Origin: Alphaproteobacteria bacterium
Lineage (GTDB): Bacteria; Pseudomonadota; Alphaproteobacteria; Rhizobiales; Devosiaceae
Length of the DNA: 64,000 nt
Assembly: GCA_018828145.1 (NCBI GenBank)
Contig: JAHJWO010000013.1
Coordinates: 62,001-126,000, forward strand
Direction of reading: 5' to 3'
Below the pieces are notes generated by a model. That model saw nothing but the letters and a program-made list of their open reading frames with translations, searched no databases and was not told the DNA's origin. Positions 23,499-31,981 of the stretch are shown here, piece after piece. Position 1 is the stretch's first letter, and every line of letters begins with the position of its first letter. Both the position numbers and the translations under genes were made by a program.

Positions 23499-24782
23499 AT
23501 GGAATACTGGATTCTCTTTGGCGTATTCACGGTGCTGATGCTGATCGGCACGCCGATCGCCTATTGCCTCGGCATTGCCAGCTTTGCCACCATTGTCTAT
23601 CTCGGCCGCCCGGCCATCGTGGTGTTCCAGCAGCTCAATTCGGGCGTCTCGGCCTTTAGCCTGCTGGCCATTCCCTTCTTCATCTTTGCCGGCGACCTGA
23701 TGATGCGCGGCGGCATTGCCAGCCGGATCATCTCATTTGCCGGATCGCTGATCGGGCATGTCCGGGGCGGCCTGGGGCAGGTCAATATCGCCGCCTCGAC
23801 GCTGTTCGGCGGCATTTCCGGCTCGGCCGTGGCGGAAGCCGCGGCGGTGGGCGGCATCATGATCCCGCAGATGAAGGCGCGCGGCTATGGCGCCGACTAT
23901 GCGGTGAACGTGACGTCGATGGCGGCGCTGATTGCGCTGCTGCTGCCGCCCAGCCACAACATGATCATCTATTCGCTGTCCGGCGGCGGCAATATCTCGA
24001 TTGCCGACCTGTTCACGGCGGGCATCATCCCCGGCCTGTTGCTGGCGCTGGCGCTGAGCATCACGGCCTATCTCGTCGCCATCAAGCGCGGCTATCCGAC
24101 CGAGCCGTTCCCGGGCTTCCGCAAGGCCGGCTATTTCTTTGTCGTGGCCATTCCGGGCCTGATGCTGATCGCCATCATCTTCGGCGGCGTGCGCTCGGGC
24201 ATTTTCACGGCGACGGAAAGCTCCTGCATCGCGGTGTTCTATGCGCTGCTGGTGACGCTGCTGGTCTATCGCTCGCTGAGCTGGGGCGAGTTCGTGCATT
24301 CGGTGCTGGGCGCGGTGCGGACGACTGCCATGGTGCTGTTCATCATCGGCGCCGCGGCCTCGTTTGGCTGGCTGATGGCCTATCTCAAGGTGGCGATCAT
24401 TCTGACCGACGGCATTGCCGCGATCTCGAGCGATCCGCTGCTGGTGCTGCTGATGATCAACGTGCTGCTGCTGCTGCTCGGCACCTTCATGGACATGGGT
24501 CCGCTGATCATTATCACCACGCCGATCTTCCTGCCGATCGCCAAGTCATTCGGCATCGACCCGGTGCATTTCGGCGTCATCATGATCCTCAACCTGGGCA
24601 TTGGTCTCAATACGCCACCGCTCGGGCCGGTGCAGTTCGTGGCTGCGGCCGTGGGCAAGATTTCGGTCTGGGAGGCGATGAAGAGCATCTGGCCATTCTA
24701 TGGGGCCGGGTTGGTCGTGCTCGGGCTGGTGACCTATATCCCGGCGCTGTCCCTGTGGCTGCCGGCACTGTTCCGGGGCTGA
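23499..24782 (+). CDS. dctM: TRAP transporter large permease DctM
   Basis: 427 residues with about twelve membrane segments. DctM hallmarks are IPFFIFAGDLMMRGGIASR, STLFGGISGSAVAEAAAVG, LLPPSHNMIIYS and GIGLNTPPLGPVQFVAA. This subunit is the ion-coupled channel of the TRAP system. The stop codon lies two bases before the GntR start. Confidence 0.95.
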   Translation: MEYWILFGVFTVLMLIGTPIAYCLGIASFATIVYLGRPAIVVFQQLNSGVSAFSLLAIPFFIFAGDLMMRGGIASRIISFAGSLIGHVRGGLGQVNIAASTLFGGISGSAVAEAAAVGGIMIPQMKARGYGADYAVNVTSMAALIALLLPPSHNMIIYSLSGGGNISIADLFTAGIIPGLLLALALSITAYLVAIKRGYPTEPFPGFRKAGYFFVVAIPGLMLIAIIFGGVRSGIFTATESSCIAVFYALLVTLLVYRSLSWGEFVHSVLGAVRTTAMVLFIIGAAASFGWLMAYLKVAIILTDGIAAISSDPLLVLLMINVLLLLLGTFMDMGPLIIITTPIFLPIAKSFGIDPVHFGVIMILNLGIGLNTPPLGPVQFVAAAVGKISVWEAMKSIWPFYGAGLVVLGLVTYIPALSLWLPALFRG

Positions 24783-24784
24783 CG

Positions 24785-25534
24785 ATGAGCCTCAGCGAAG
24801 AGTTTGTCGCGACCGGGCGGAAGCCCAAGCTGGCCGACCTGGTCATCGGCACGCTGCGCAAGCGCATCACTGCCGGCGAATACCGGGCCGGCGCCAAGCT
24901 GCCGACCGAAAGCCAGATGACGTCGATCTTCGGCGTGAGCCGCACGGTGGTGCGCGAGGCGATTGCCGCGCTCGCCGCCGACGGGCTGGTGCAGTCGCGC
25001 CAAGGTGCCGGCGTCTTTGTCGTCGCCAATGCGGCGGCGCCGTTCAATGCGATCGGGGCCGACCGGTCCAACAAGATCTCGGTGGCGATCAATGTGCTCG
25101 AAGTGCGCATGGGTATCGAGATCGAGTCGGCGGGGCTGGCCGCGCTGCGGCGCAGCGCCAGCCAGGAGGCGGCGATCCAAGAGGCGTGGAACGAGTTCGA
25201 CCGGCTGATGAAGCTGGGCACGCCGACCGGCAAGACCGACTTCGCCTTTCACCGCGCCATCGCCGCGGCGACAAACAACCCATTCTATATCGAGGTGCTG
25301 GACGGGCTGGGCAGCCGCACCATTCCGTGTGACGTGGCCTCGCCATGGGGCACGGAAAGCGTGCTGACCTACGAATACCAGGCCGGACTGCAGCAAGAGC
25401 ACCTCAGAATTCTGCAAGCCATTTCGGCGCAGGACGCGGACGCTGCGCGCGAGGCCATGCGCCAGCACCTGTCGCTGAGCCAGGAGCGCTATCGCCAGCG
25501 GCTGCGTGAACAATCGACGGCCAACCAGGAATGA
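24785..25534 (+). CDS. GntR-family regulator, FCD subfamily (uronate-type)
   Basis: 249 residues from ATG 24785. A winged helix-turn-helix fills residues 8-75 (LPTESQMTSIFGVSRTVVREAIAAL, RQGAGVFV, read in parts). A helical FCD ligand domain follows, with the R-E...H...H-type metal-site layout (FAFHRAI, EHLRILQAI, MRQHL). FCD regulators commonly respond to organic or sugar acids. Encoded inside the operon it probably controls, it is the likely binder of the inverted repeat at 21599-21623. Confidence 0.9.
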   Translation: MSLSEEFVATGRKPKLADLVIGTLRKRITAGEYRAGAKLPTESQMTSIFGVSRTVVREAIAALAADGLVQSRQGAGVFVVANAAAPFNAIGADRSNKISVAINVLEVRMGIEIESAGLAALRRSASQEAAIQEAWNEFDRLMKLGTPTGKTDFAFHRAIAAATNNPFYIEVLDGLGSRTIPCDVASPWGTESVLTYEYQAGLQQEHLRILQAISAQDADAAREAMRQHLSLSQERYRQRLREQSTANQE

Positions 25535-25536
25535 CC

Positions 25537-26367
25537 ATGAGTACCGATTTCGACATCCGCTTCGCCATTGATCCGGTCAGCGCCTCGACAATGAATACCG
25601 AGGAACTGCGCGACCATTTCCTGATCAACGACCTGTTCGTGACCGGCGCGGTCAACTGGACCTATACCCACTATGACCGCATGGCCGTGGGCAGCGCGGC
25701 CCCGGGTGCCAAGTCCCTGGCGCTGGAAACCATCAAGCCAACGGGTACGGCCAATTTCCTCGATCGCCGCGAGCTGATCGCTGCCAATATCGGCGAGGCT
25801 GGAACGATCACCGTTGATGGGACCGACTATGCGGTCGGTTCGCGCGACATGCTCTATGTCGGCATGGGCGCCAAGGATGTGCAGTTTGCCGGGGCGGGCG
25901 CAAAATTCTACCTGCTGAGCGCGCCGGCCCATGCCAGCCACCCGACGACACTGATCAAGCAGAGCGACGCCAAGCGGCTGGACCTGGGCAGCCAGGAGAC
26001 CGCCAACGAGCGCAGCATCTTCCAGTTCGTCAATGCTGACAGCGTCAAGACCTGCCAGTTGGTGGTGGGGCTGACCAGCTTCGCGCCGGGCTCGGTGTGG
26101 AACACCATGCCGGCGCATGTGCATGACCGGCGCATGGAGGCCTATCTCTATTTCGACCTCAAGCCCGACGCCTTCGTAGTGCATCTGATGGGCGAACCGG
26201 ACGAGACGCGGCACCTGATCGTGCGCAACGAGGAGGCGGTGATCTCGCCGCCCTGGTCGATCCATTCGGGCGCCGGCACCGGCTCCTACACCTTCATCTG
26301 GGCCATGGCTGGCGACAATGTCGACTATACCGATGTCGAGAAGGTCGGGATGGACGAGCTGCTGTGA
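25537..26367 (+). CDS. kduI: 5-dehydro-4-deoxy-D-glucuronate isomerase (KduI)
   Basis: 276 residues from ATG 25537. AGGA at 25527-25530 is well spaced for this start and too close for the alternative ATG 25531. KduI features are RFAIDPVSASTMNTEELRDH at the N-terminus, the cupin metal ligands in PAHVHDRRMEAYLYF, and WSIHSGAGTGSYTFIW near the end. It isomerises 5-keto-4-deoxyuronate to 2,5-diketo-3-deoxygluconate in the breakdown of unsaturated uronates. The next gene overlaps its stop. Confidence 0.94.
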   Translation: MSTDFDIRFAIDPVSASTMNTEELRDHFLINDLFVTGAVNWTYTHYDRMAVGSAAPGAKSLALETIKPTGTANFLDRRELIAANIGEAGTITVDGTDYAVGSRDMLYVGMGAKDVQFAGAGAKFYLLSAPAHASHPTTLIKQSDAKRLDLGSQETANERSIFQFVNADSVKTCQLVVGLTSFAPGSVWNTMPAHVHDRRMEAYLYFDLKPDAFVVHLMGEPDETRHLIVRNEEAVISPPWSIHSGAGTGSYTFIWAMAGDNVDYTDVEKVGMDELL

Positions 26368-27128
26368 CCGATCTCACCGCATTCAGCCTCAGTGGCAAGA
26401 CTGTGATGGTCACCGGCGCCAATACCGGGATCGGGCAGGGCATTGCCCTCTCGATCGGCCGGGCCGGCGGGCGGGTGATCGGCGTCGGGCGTTCGAGCAT
26501 GGAAGTGACGGCGTCGCTGATGGCGGGGCAGGGGGCGGACTTCGTCGAGGTCCATGCCGACCTGGGGTCGACCAGCGCTGCGCAGGCCATGTTCGACCAG
26601 GCCTGGGACGCGCATGGACCGATCGACGGGCTGGTCAACAATGCCGGCATCATCAAACGGGTCGACGCGGTGGACTTTACCGAGGCCGACTGGGACGCGG
26701 TGATGGACATCAATCTCAAGACGATGTTCTTCCTCTGCCAGTCGCTGGGCCGGCGTGCGCTGGCAGCGGGGCGGGGCGGCAAGATCGTCAACATCTCGTC
26801 GATGCTGAGCTTCCAGGGCGGCATTCGCGTGGCCAGCTATACGGCGTCCAAGAGCGGCGTATTGGGCATTACGCGGCTCTTGGCCAATGAATGGGCGGCC
26901 AAGGGCATCAACGTCAATTCCATTGCGCCGGGCTATATCGAAACCAACAATACCGAGGCGCTGCGGGCCGATCCGGACCGCTCGGCCTCGATCCTGGGGC
27001 GTATTCCGGCGGGACGCTGGGGCATGCCCTCCGACATTGGCGACGCGGCAGTGTTCCTGCTGTCGGGCGCTTCCAACTACATGCATGGCGCTGTCATCCC
27101 CGTGGATGGCGGCTGGCTGGCGAGGTGA
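26364..27128 (+). CDS. kduD: 2-dehydro-3-deoxy-D-gluconate 5-dehydrogenase (KduD)
   Basis: 254 residues from a GTG that overlaps the kduI stop (GTGA). Classical short-chain dehydrogenase: cofactor loop TGANTGIGQG, NNAG, catalytic Ser/Tyr/Lys in NISSMLSFQGG and SYTASKSG, and PGYIETNNTEALR. KduD reduces 2,5-diketo-3-deoxygluconate to 2-keto-3-deoxygluconate. The pairing with kduI makes the assignment firm. KDG kinase and aldolase are not in the window. Confidence 0.93.
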   Translation: MTDLTAFSLSGKTVMVTGANTGIGQGIALSIGRAGGRVIGVGRSSMEVTASLMAGQGADFVEVHADLGSTSAAQAMFDQAWDAHGPIDGLVNNAGIIKRVDAVDFTEADWDAVMDINLKTMFFLCQSLGRRALAAGRGGKIVNISSMLSFQGGIRVASYTASKSGVLGITRLLANEWAAKGINVNSIAPGYIETNNTEALRADPDRSASILGRIPAGRWGMPSDIGDAAVFLLSGASNYMHGAVIPVDGGWLAR

Positions 27129-27134
27129 ACCAGA

Positions 27135-27470
27135 ATGACTGAACAGAAGCTGTTTGCGCAAGCCGACGAGGGCGAGACCGTGGTGCTCGCGCCGGGCAAT
27201 ACGCGGCGGGTGCTGATCCATACGCCCGAGCTGATGCAGGTGGAATTCGGCTTCGACAAGGGCGCGGTAGGCGCGCTGCATAGCCATCCGCATGTGCAGG
27301 TGAGCTATGTGGCCGAGGGGAGCTTCGAGGTGACGATCGACGGCAAGACCGCGGTGGTCGGCACCGGCGGCAGCTTCATCGTGCCGTCGGGTCTGGTGCA
27401 TGGCGTCTTGGCGCTGGAGAAGGGGCGGCTGGTGGATGTGTTCACGCCGCTGCGGGCGGACTTTCTGTAG
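27135..27470 (+). CDS. kdgF: KdgF-like single-domain cupin
   Basis: 111 residues, one cupin barrel with metal ligands in ALHSHPHVQVSYVAEG and a second motif at FIVPSGLVHGV. KdgF proteins of this size convert unsaturated uronate monomers to the linear keto form that KduI uses. Position directly after kduI-kduD (6 bp gap) supports that role over the many other functions of small cupins. Last gene of the operon, followed by a family C hairpin. Confidence 0.85.
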   Translation: MTEQKLFAQADEGETVVLAPGNTRRVLIHTPELMQVEFGFDKGAVGALHSHPHVQVSYVAEGSFEVTIDGKTAVVGTGGSFIVPSGLVHGVLALEKGRLVDVFTPLRADFL

Positions 27471-27480
27471 ACCGTCGTCT

Positions 27481-27585
27481 TGATGCCAATCTGCAAAAAT
27501 GGCGGTCATCTGCGCTTCCGGTCCTCACGTACCGACGTACGCTCCGGTCCGGTTCTCGACGACCACCATTTTCGCTCGGCCTGAC
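27481..27585. repeat. Intergenic hairpin element, family C, copy 2
   Basis: A 105-bp unit whose arms AAAATGGCGGTCATC and GACGACCACCATTTT fold back around GGTCCTCACGTACC/GTACGCTCC. Conserved blocks match the copy at 8945-9051, but the stem sequence differs on both sides so that pairing is kept. It fills the gap between the convergent kdgF and the M15-like gene and may terminate both. Confidence 0.75.
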
Positions 27586-27587
27586 CT

Positions 27588-28211
27588 CTACGCCCCGAGT
27601 TTGGTGAGCATCGCCGCATAGGCCAGTTCATGCTTTCCTGCCCAGTTGTCCATGCCCGGCTTGGTGAGCACGCCCCGTCGGGGCGGGATGAAGCTGTGGA
27701 TGCGGCGGATGGGGTGTTCGCGCCATTGCAGGTTGAAGGCGGCCAGCCTGGGGAAGAATTCCATATCCGAATAGGGCAGGTGGTCGTGGATCCACCAGGC
27801 CATGGCTTCCCAGTCGCCGGTGCGCTCGTACCAGGGGACGAAGCGGTTGACGACGATGCAGGCGGTGGCGCCCATGCGGCCCTGGGCGTCGCGGCGGTCC
27901 CAGATATGGCCGGCATGGTTGGTTTCGTTGCGGCCGCAATTGAGCTTGTTGATATTGCCGAAGTGGTTGACCGCCGAGGAGCGATAGGCCGAGCGGATGG
28001 AAACCTTGCCGAAGCGGGCCTGCAGGGGTTCGAGCAGGTTCTGGCACAGCGCGCTGCCGGCGGCGATGGCCAGGTCCGGGTCGTCGGGGATGTTGGGGAA
28101 GCCGTGGATGACAGCGATCTCGGAATAGAGAAAGTCGCGCAGGAAGAAGTTTTCGCTGAGGCGGACGCGACCGAGGTCTTCGAGGCTCTTGACGGATTTG
28201 GGCTGGCGCAT
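27588..28211 (-). CDS. Conserved protein, possibly peptidase M15/hedgehog-fold
   Basis: 207 residues from ATG 28211 (MRQPKSVKSLEDLG). After an N-terminal part with FFLRDFLYSEIAVIHGFPNI comes VSIRSAYRSSAVNHFGN, then NETNHAGHIWDRRD. This order (RSAYRS..N..G.. followed by N/SxHxxGxxxD) recalls D-Ala-D-Ala carboxypeptidase-like M15 folds. There is no signal peptide, and the exact metal ligands (two His and an Asp) are not certain. It could equally be an uncharacterised family. Convergent with kdgF, divergent from the TRIC-type channel gene. Confidence 0.6.
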   Translation of the reverse strand: MRQPKSVKSLEDLGRVRLSENFFLRDFLYSEIAVIHGFPNIPDDPDLAIAAGSALCQNLLEPLQARFGKVSIRSAYRSSAVNHFGNINKLNCGRNETNHAGHIWDRRDAQGRMGATACIVVNRFVPWYERTGDWEAMAWWIHDHLPYSDMEFFPRLAAFNLQWREHPIRRIHSFIPPRRGVLTKPGMDNWAGKHELAYAAMLTKLGA

Positions 28212-28288
28212 GGCGGCTCTCGCTGGACGCGGCAATCTCGTGCGATAACGTCGGCGCCACAACCCGGTTTCGACGTCAGGACCTCAGC

Positions 28289-28903
28289 ATGCTGGACGTG
28301 ATCTTCTATATCGCTACCGCCGCCGAGGCGATGACGGCGGCGCTCGCGGCGGGGCGGCGCAAAATGGACTGGTTTGGCGTGTGCCTCTTGGCCTGCGTGA
28401 CGGCGCTGGGCGGGGGCACGATCCGCGACCTGTTTCTGGACCATTATCCGCTCTATTGGGTCAGGAACCCCTATATCCTGCTGCTGGTCTGCGGCGCGGC
28501 GCTGGCGACCATCGCCATGGCGCGGGTGGTGGACAAGTTGCGCTGGCCCTTCCTGCTGCTCGACGGGCTGGGGCTGGTGGTGTTCACCATCATCGGCTGC
28601 CAGGTGGCGATCGAGATAGGCGCCCATCCGCTGATCGTCCTGGTGGCGGGCATGGTCACCGGCATCTTCGGCGGCATATTGCGTGACGTGCTGTGCAATG
28701 ACGTGCCGCTGGTGTTCCGGGGCGAGCTCTATGCCACGGTCTCGCTCGTTACCGGGGCAATCTATTATTTCGGGCTGATGGCGGGCATCCCGTCCGACAC
28801 GGTGATCCTCGTGGCCATTGCCGTAGGCTTTCCGCTGCGCATGGTGGCGATCATCAGGAAGTGGGAAATGCCCAAGTTTGTCTATGACAGGGATTGGCGA
28901 TGA
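28289..28903 (+). CDS. TRIC/UPF0126-family cation channel protein
   Basis: 204 residues with about seven membrane helices made of two similar halves. Each half carries a glycine-rich signature, TALGGGTIRDLFLD in the first and GIFGGILRDVLC in the second, the hallmark of the UPF0126 (YicG)/bacterial TRIC family. Bacterial TRICs form trimers conducting monovalent cations. The physiological role here is unknown. It overlaps the next gene by four bases (ATGA). Confidence 0.9.
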   Translation: MLDVIFYIATAAEAMTAALAAGRRKMDWFGVCLLACVTALGGGTIRDLFLDHYPLYWVRNPYILLLVCGAALATIAMARVVDKLRWPFLLLDGLGLVVFTIIGCQVAIEIGAHPLIVLVAGMVTGIFGGILRDVLCNDVPLVFRGELYATVSLVTGAIYYFGLMAGIPSDTVILVAIAVGFPLRMVAIIRKWEMPKFVYDRDWR

Positions 28904-29247
28904 CGCCGGCGCGCATCGTATTGTCGCGGCGGGCGGGGTTTGACCTGCAGGCGGTTTCCCAGGCGCTGAACGGGCTGCCGGCGCAATCGGTGGCGCGGCC
29001 GGGGCCCTGGGGCAATCCCTTCACCATTGCCGATGTGGGCGCCGAGCTGGGGCTGGAGAAAGACATGGCGCAGGCCGAGGCGGTAGCGCGCTACGGGCAA
29101 TGGATCAGCGGCGCCATCGAGGGGCCGAGACCGCCGCCGAGCAAGGAAACGATCCGCGCCGCGCTGGGCGGCAAGAACCTTGCCTGCTGGTGCCGCGCGG
29201 GCTCGCCCTGCCATGTCGATACCCTGCTCAGGCTGGCGAACGACTAG
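28900..29247 (+). CDS. DUF4326 domain protein
   Basis: 115 residues from ATG 28900, which overlaps the stop of the TRIC gene. It has PGPWGNPFTI, AVARYGQWI, and GGKNLACWCRAGSPCHVDTL near the C-terminus, the typical DUF4326 pattern (WGNPF ... LACWC ... CHxD). Three Cys and a His at the end suggest metal binding. Function is unknown. The frame is open to a TTG at 28894 but the ATG is preferred. Confidence 0.85.
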   Translation: MTPARIVLSRRAGFDLQAVSQALNGLPAQSVARPGPWGNPFTIADVGAELGLEKDMAQAEAVARYGQWISGAIEGPRPPPSKETIRAALGGKNLACWCRAGSPCHVDTLLRLAND

Positions 29248-29277
29248 CGGAAGCCAAGAAAGGCTTTTCGCCCGACC

Positions 29278-29294
29278 AGTCCTGTGGCAGGACT
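29278..29294. promoter_or_regulatory. Perfect inverted repeat upstream of uxuA
   Basis: AGTCCTG-TGG-CAGGACT, 26 bases before the uxuA start. A CATACAA half-site (29297-29303), identical to the half-site of the uronate operator at 21599, follows directly. It may be a regulatory hairpin or a weak terminator of the DUF4326 transcript. Confidence 0.35.
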
Positions 29295-29320
29295 ACCATA
29301 CAAGAACTGGAGTGCCTGAT

Positions 29321-30538
29321 TTGCGACAGACGTGGCGATGGTTTGGTCCCAAGGACCAGTGCAGCATAGATGACATTACCCAGGTGGGTGCGGCAGGCGT
29401 GGTCAGTGCCCTGCATCACGTGCCCAATGGGGTCGTCTGGTCGCCCGAGGAGATCGCCAAGCGCCATACCGAGGTGGCCACGCGCAAGGACGGCACGCCG
29501 TCCGGACTGACCTGGGATGTGGTGGAAAGCCTGCCGGTGTCGGAAGACATCAAGAAGCAGAAGAACGACTGGCGAGAGCATATCGAGAACTACAAGATTT
29601 CCATGCGGAACCTGGCCGACAGCGGCATGGAAGTCATCTGCTACAATTTCATGCCGGTGCTGGACTGGACGCGGACCGACCTGCGCTGGACCGTGCCCAA
29701 TGGCGGCTCGTGCATGCGGTTCGACATCAATGATTTCGCCGCCTTCGACATCCATGTGCTGGAACGGCAGGGGGCGGCAACCGACTATAGCAATGCCATT
29801 GCCGATGAGGCGGAGCGGCGCTTTTCGGGCATGGACGAAACGGCGCGCAAGCAGCTGGCCCGCAATGTGACGATGGGGCTGCCGGGCTCGACGGAGTCCA
29901 TGTCGCTGGACGACGTGCGTGCGCATCTGGACGAATATGGCGCGATCAGCCGCGAGAGGCTGCGGGCCAATTTCGTGGACTTCCTCGATGCCGTGGTGCC
30001 GACCGCGGAGGATCTGGGGTTGCGGCTCTGCTGCCACCCGGACGATCCCCCGTTTGCACTGCTGGGCCTCCCGCGCGTGATGTCGACCGAGGCGGACTAC
30101 AAGTACATCCTCGACGCGGTCGACAGCCCGGCCAATGGCATGACGCTGTGCTCGGGCTCGCTGGGCGCACGGCCTGACAATGACCTGCCGGGGATGATGA
30201 AGCGGCTGGGCGACAAGGTGCACTTCCTGCACCTGCGCAACGTCAAGCGCGACAACGACGACATCGTCGGCTCGTTCTACGAGGCCGAGCACCTGGCCGG
30301 CGACACCGACATGGTGGCGCTCATCGCGGCCATCGTGCGCGAGGAGACCAGGCGCAAGGCGGCGGGCCGCAAGGACCACACCATTCCCATGCGACCCGAC
30401 CATGGCCAGGACATTCTCGACGACCTGGGCCGGCGTTCGCAGCCGGGCTATCCCACGATCGGGCGGATGAAGGGGCTGGCCGAACTGCGCGGAGTAATGA
30501 CCGCGCTGGAGCATGCGCAACTGGGCCTGGCCCGGTGA
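29321..30538 (+). CDS. uxuA: Mannonate dehydratase
   Basis: 405 residues from TTG 29321, with TGGAG 8 bases upstream. The sequence LRQTWRWFGPKDQCS at this point is the normal UxuA N-terminus, so longer upstream starts are rejected. TIM-barrel features: VSALHHVPNGVVW, VICYNFMPVLDWTRTDL, CCHPDDPPF and CSGSLGARPDNDL, with the metal-binding His/Cys/Asp residues. It dehydrates D-mannonate to 2-keto-3-deoxygluconate, the same product as KduD. Both enzymes thus feed one lower pathway although uxuA is 1.9 kb away from the kdu operon. Confidence 0.94.
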   Translation: MRQTWRWFGPKDQCSIDDITQVGAAGVVSALHHVPNGVVWSPEEIAKRHTEVATRKDGTPSGLTWDVVESLPVSEDIKKQKNDWREHIENYKISMRNLADSGMEVICYNFMPVLDWTRTDLRWTVPNGGSCMRFDINDFAAFDIHVLERQGAATDYSNAIADEAERRFSGMDETARKQLARNVTMGLPGSTESMSLDDVRAHLDEYGAISRERLRANFVDFLDAVVPTAEDLGLRLCCHPDDPPFALLGLPRVMSTEADYKYILDAVDSPANGMTLCSGSLGARPDNDLPGMMKRLGDKVHFLHLRNVKRDNDDIVGSFYEAEHLAGDTDMVALIAAIVREETRRKAAGRKDHTIPMRPDHGQDILDDLGRRSQPGYPTIGRMKGLAELRGVMTALEHAQLGLAR

Positions 30539-30544
30539 GAATCT

Positions 30545-30568
30545 GGGGGTAGCGGCGACGCTGCCCCC
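30545..30568 (+). terminator. Probable terminator after uxuA
   Basis: Stem GGGGGTAGC/GCTGCCCCC with one T-G pair and a 6-base loop, 6 bases after the stop, followed by GTTGTC. The T tail is short. Confidence 0.6.
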
Positions 30569-30681
30569 GTTGTCTCCACGTTTGGACCATTAATTTACGA
30601 CTCGTCAAAGTGTTGGGGCCAGTGTCGAACCTCGTTTGGTGCGAGGCGGTCGTGGTTGCTTTGACGTTTTTTCAGCGGGTG

Positions 30682-31968
30682 ATGAGCCGGTTGGTGCCGG
30701 CGCTGGTCGATGAAGTCGAGCAGCAGCAGCGCCTAATCGCCGAATTGACGCGGGCCAGGGACGAGGCCGAGCGCGCCAACGCCGCCAAGTCGGAATTCCT
30801 CGCCAGGATGAGCCATGAGTTGCGCACGCCGCTCAACGCCATCATGGGCTATTCGGAAATGCTGCTTGCCGACCCCGAGCTCAGGGGGCTCGACAAGCCG
30901 ATGGCGGACCTGCAAAGGATCCATGCCGCCGGCCAGCACATGGCGGCCATGGTCGGCGATATTCTCGACATTTCCAAGATCGAGGCCGGCAAGATGACCC
31001 TCCATGTGGAGGAGGTGGATCTCGACTGGCTGATCGACGAGGTGGAAGAGGTCGCGGCGCCGATGGCGGCCAGGAACAATAACCGCTTCGTGGTGGAGCG
31101 CGGCGCTGACCTCGGCAGCCTGCGCGCGGATGTCACCAAGCTGCGACAGGCCATTGCCAACCTGCTCTCAAATGCCGCCAAATTCACCCATGATGGGACG
31201 ATCACCCTTTCGGTGAAGCGGCGCGGCGATTGGATGGATATCGCCGTGGCCGACACGGGCATTGGCATATCAGCGGCGCAGCAGACGCTCCTGTTCGCCG
31301 ATTTTGCGCAGGCCAGCCCCGGAATTGCGGCGGTCTATGGTGGGACCGGGCTGGGACTTTCGCTCAGCCAGGATCTGTGCCGCCTGATGGGCGGGCAGAT
31401 CGCGCTGGAGAGCGAACCGGGCAAGGGCAGCCGCTTTACCATCAGCCTGCCGGCGCCGGCCGAGAGCCACGAGCACGGGGCTGCCCCCTCGGTGAGCGCT
31501 GATGAGCCGGAGGCCGAGGGTGACGGAGAGGCGTTGCCGTCCACGGCAGCCGAGCCGGCAGCTGTCGATGCGGATCAGCGCCCGCGCGTGCTGGTGGTGG
31601 ACGACGACCAGAATTTCCTCGCACTCGCCGAGCAGATGTTCAGCAGGGAAGATTATGTGCCGATCTGTACCGATGCGCCGCAATCGGCGCTGCAGATCGC
31701 CCGCACCGTCAAGCTGGATGCGATCTTCCTCGACATCCTGATGCCAGGCTTTGACGGGTGGGATGTCCTGGCTGCGCTCAAGGCGGACCCCATGACGTCG
31801 GATATCCCGGTATTCATGATCTCGGTGCCCAGCGAGCGGAGCAGGGCCCTGGCGGCAGGCGCGGATGGCATTGTGGTGAAGCCATTCGATGCCGGCAGGA
31901 TCAAGGCGGCGCTTGCGGGCCTGCGGGCCACGCGCGGCCCGACGCGCAAGATGGCCGGCAACCGATAG
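30682..31968 (+). CDS. Soluble hybrid histidine kinase (HisKA-HATPase-REC)
   Basis: 428 residues from ATG 30682; the frame is open upstream to 30610 and the start is not certain. A short coiled coil (residues 8-40) leads to HisKA with phospho-acceptor His45 in [20 protein letters not shown]. HATPase motifs are [19 protein letters not shown] and [11 protein letters not shown]. After a Glu/Ala linker a receiver follows (VLVVDDDQ, Asp in [14 protein letters not shown]). No sensor domain is present, so input must come from another protein. It lies 13 bp upstream of a GGDEF-EAL gene and is probably its signalling partner. Confidence 0.88.
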   Translation: MSRLVPALVDEVEQQQRLIAELTRARDEAERANAAKSEFLARMSHELRTPLNAIMGYSEMLLADPELRGLDKPMADLQRIHAAGQHMAAMVGDILDISKIEAGKMTLHVEEVDLDWLIDEVEEVAAPMAARNNNRFVVERGADLGSLRADVTKLRQAIANLLSNAAKFTHDGTITLSVKRRGDWMDIAVADTGIGISAAQQTLLFADFAQASPGIAAVYGGTGLGLSLSQDLCRLMGGQIALESEPGKGSRFTISLPAPAESHEHGAAPSVSADEPEAEGDGEALPSTAAEPAAVDADQRPRVLVVDDDQNFLALAEQMFSREDYVPICTDAPQSALQIARTVKLDAIFLDILMPGFDGWDVLAALKADPMTSDIPVFMISVPSERSRALAAGADGIVVKPFDAGRIKAALAGLRATRGPTRKMAGNR

Positions 31969-31981
31969 GACGGCAAAGGAA

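Noticed and set aside
29180..29320. Upstream extension of uxuA to 29180
   Set aside because: It overlaps the 3' end of the DUF4326 gene in another frame and does not look like a UxuA N-terminus. TTG 29321 has a ribosome site and matches the family start.
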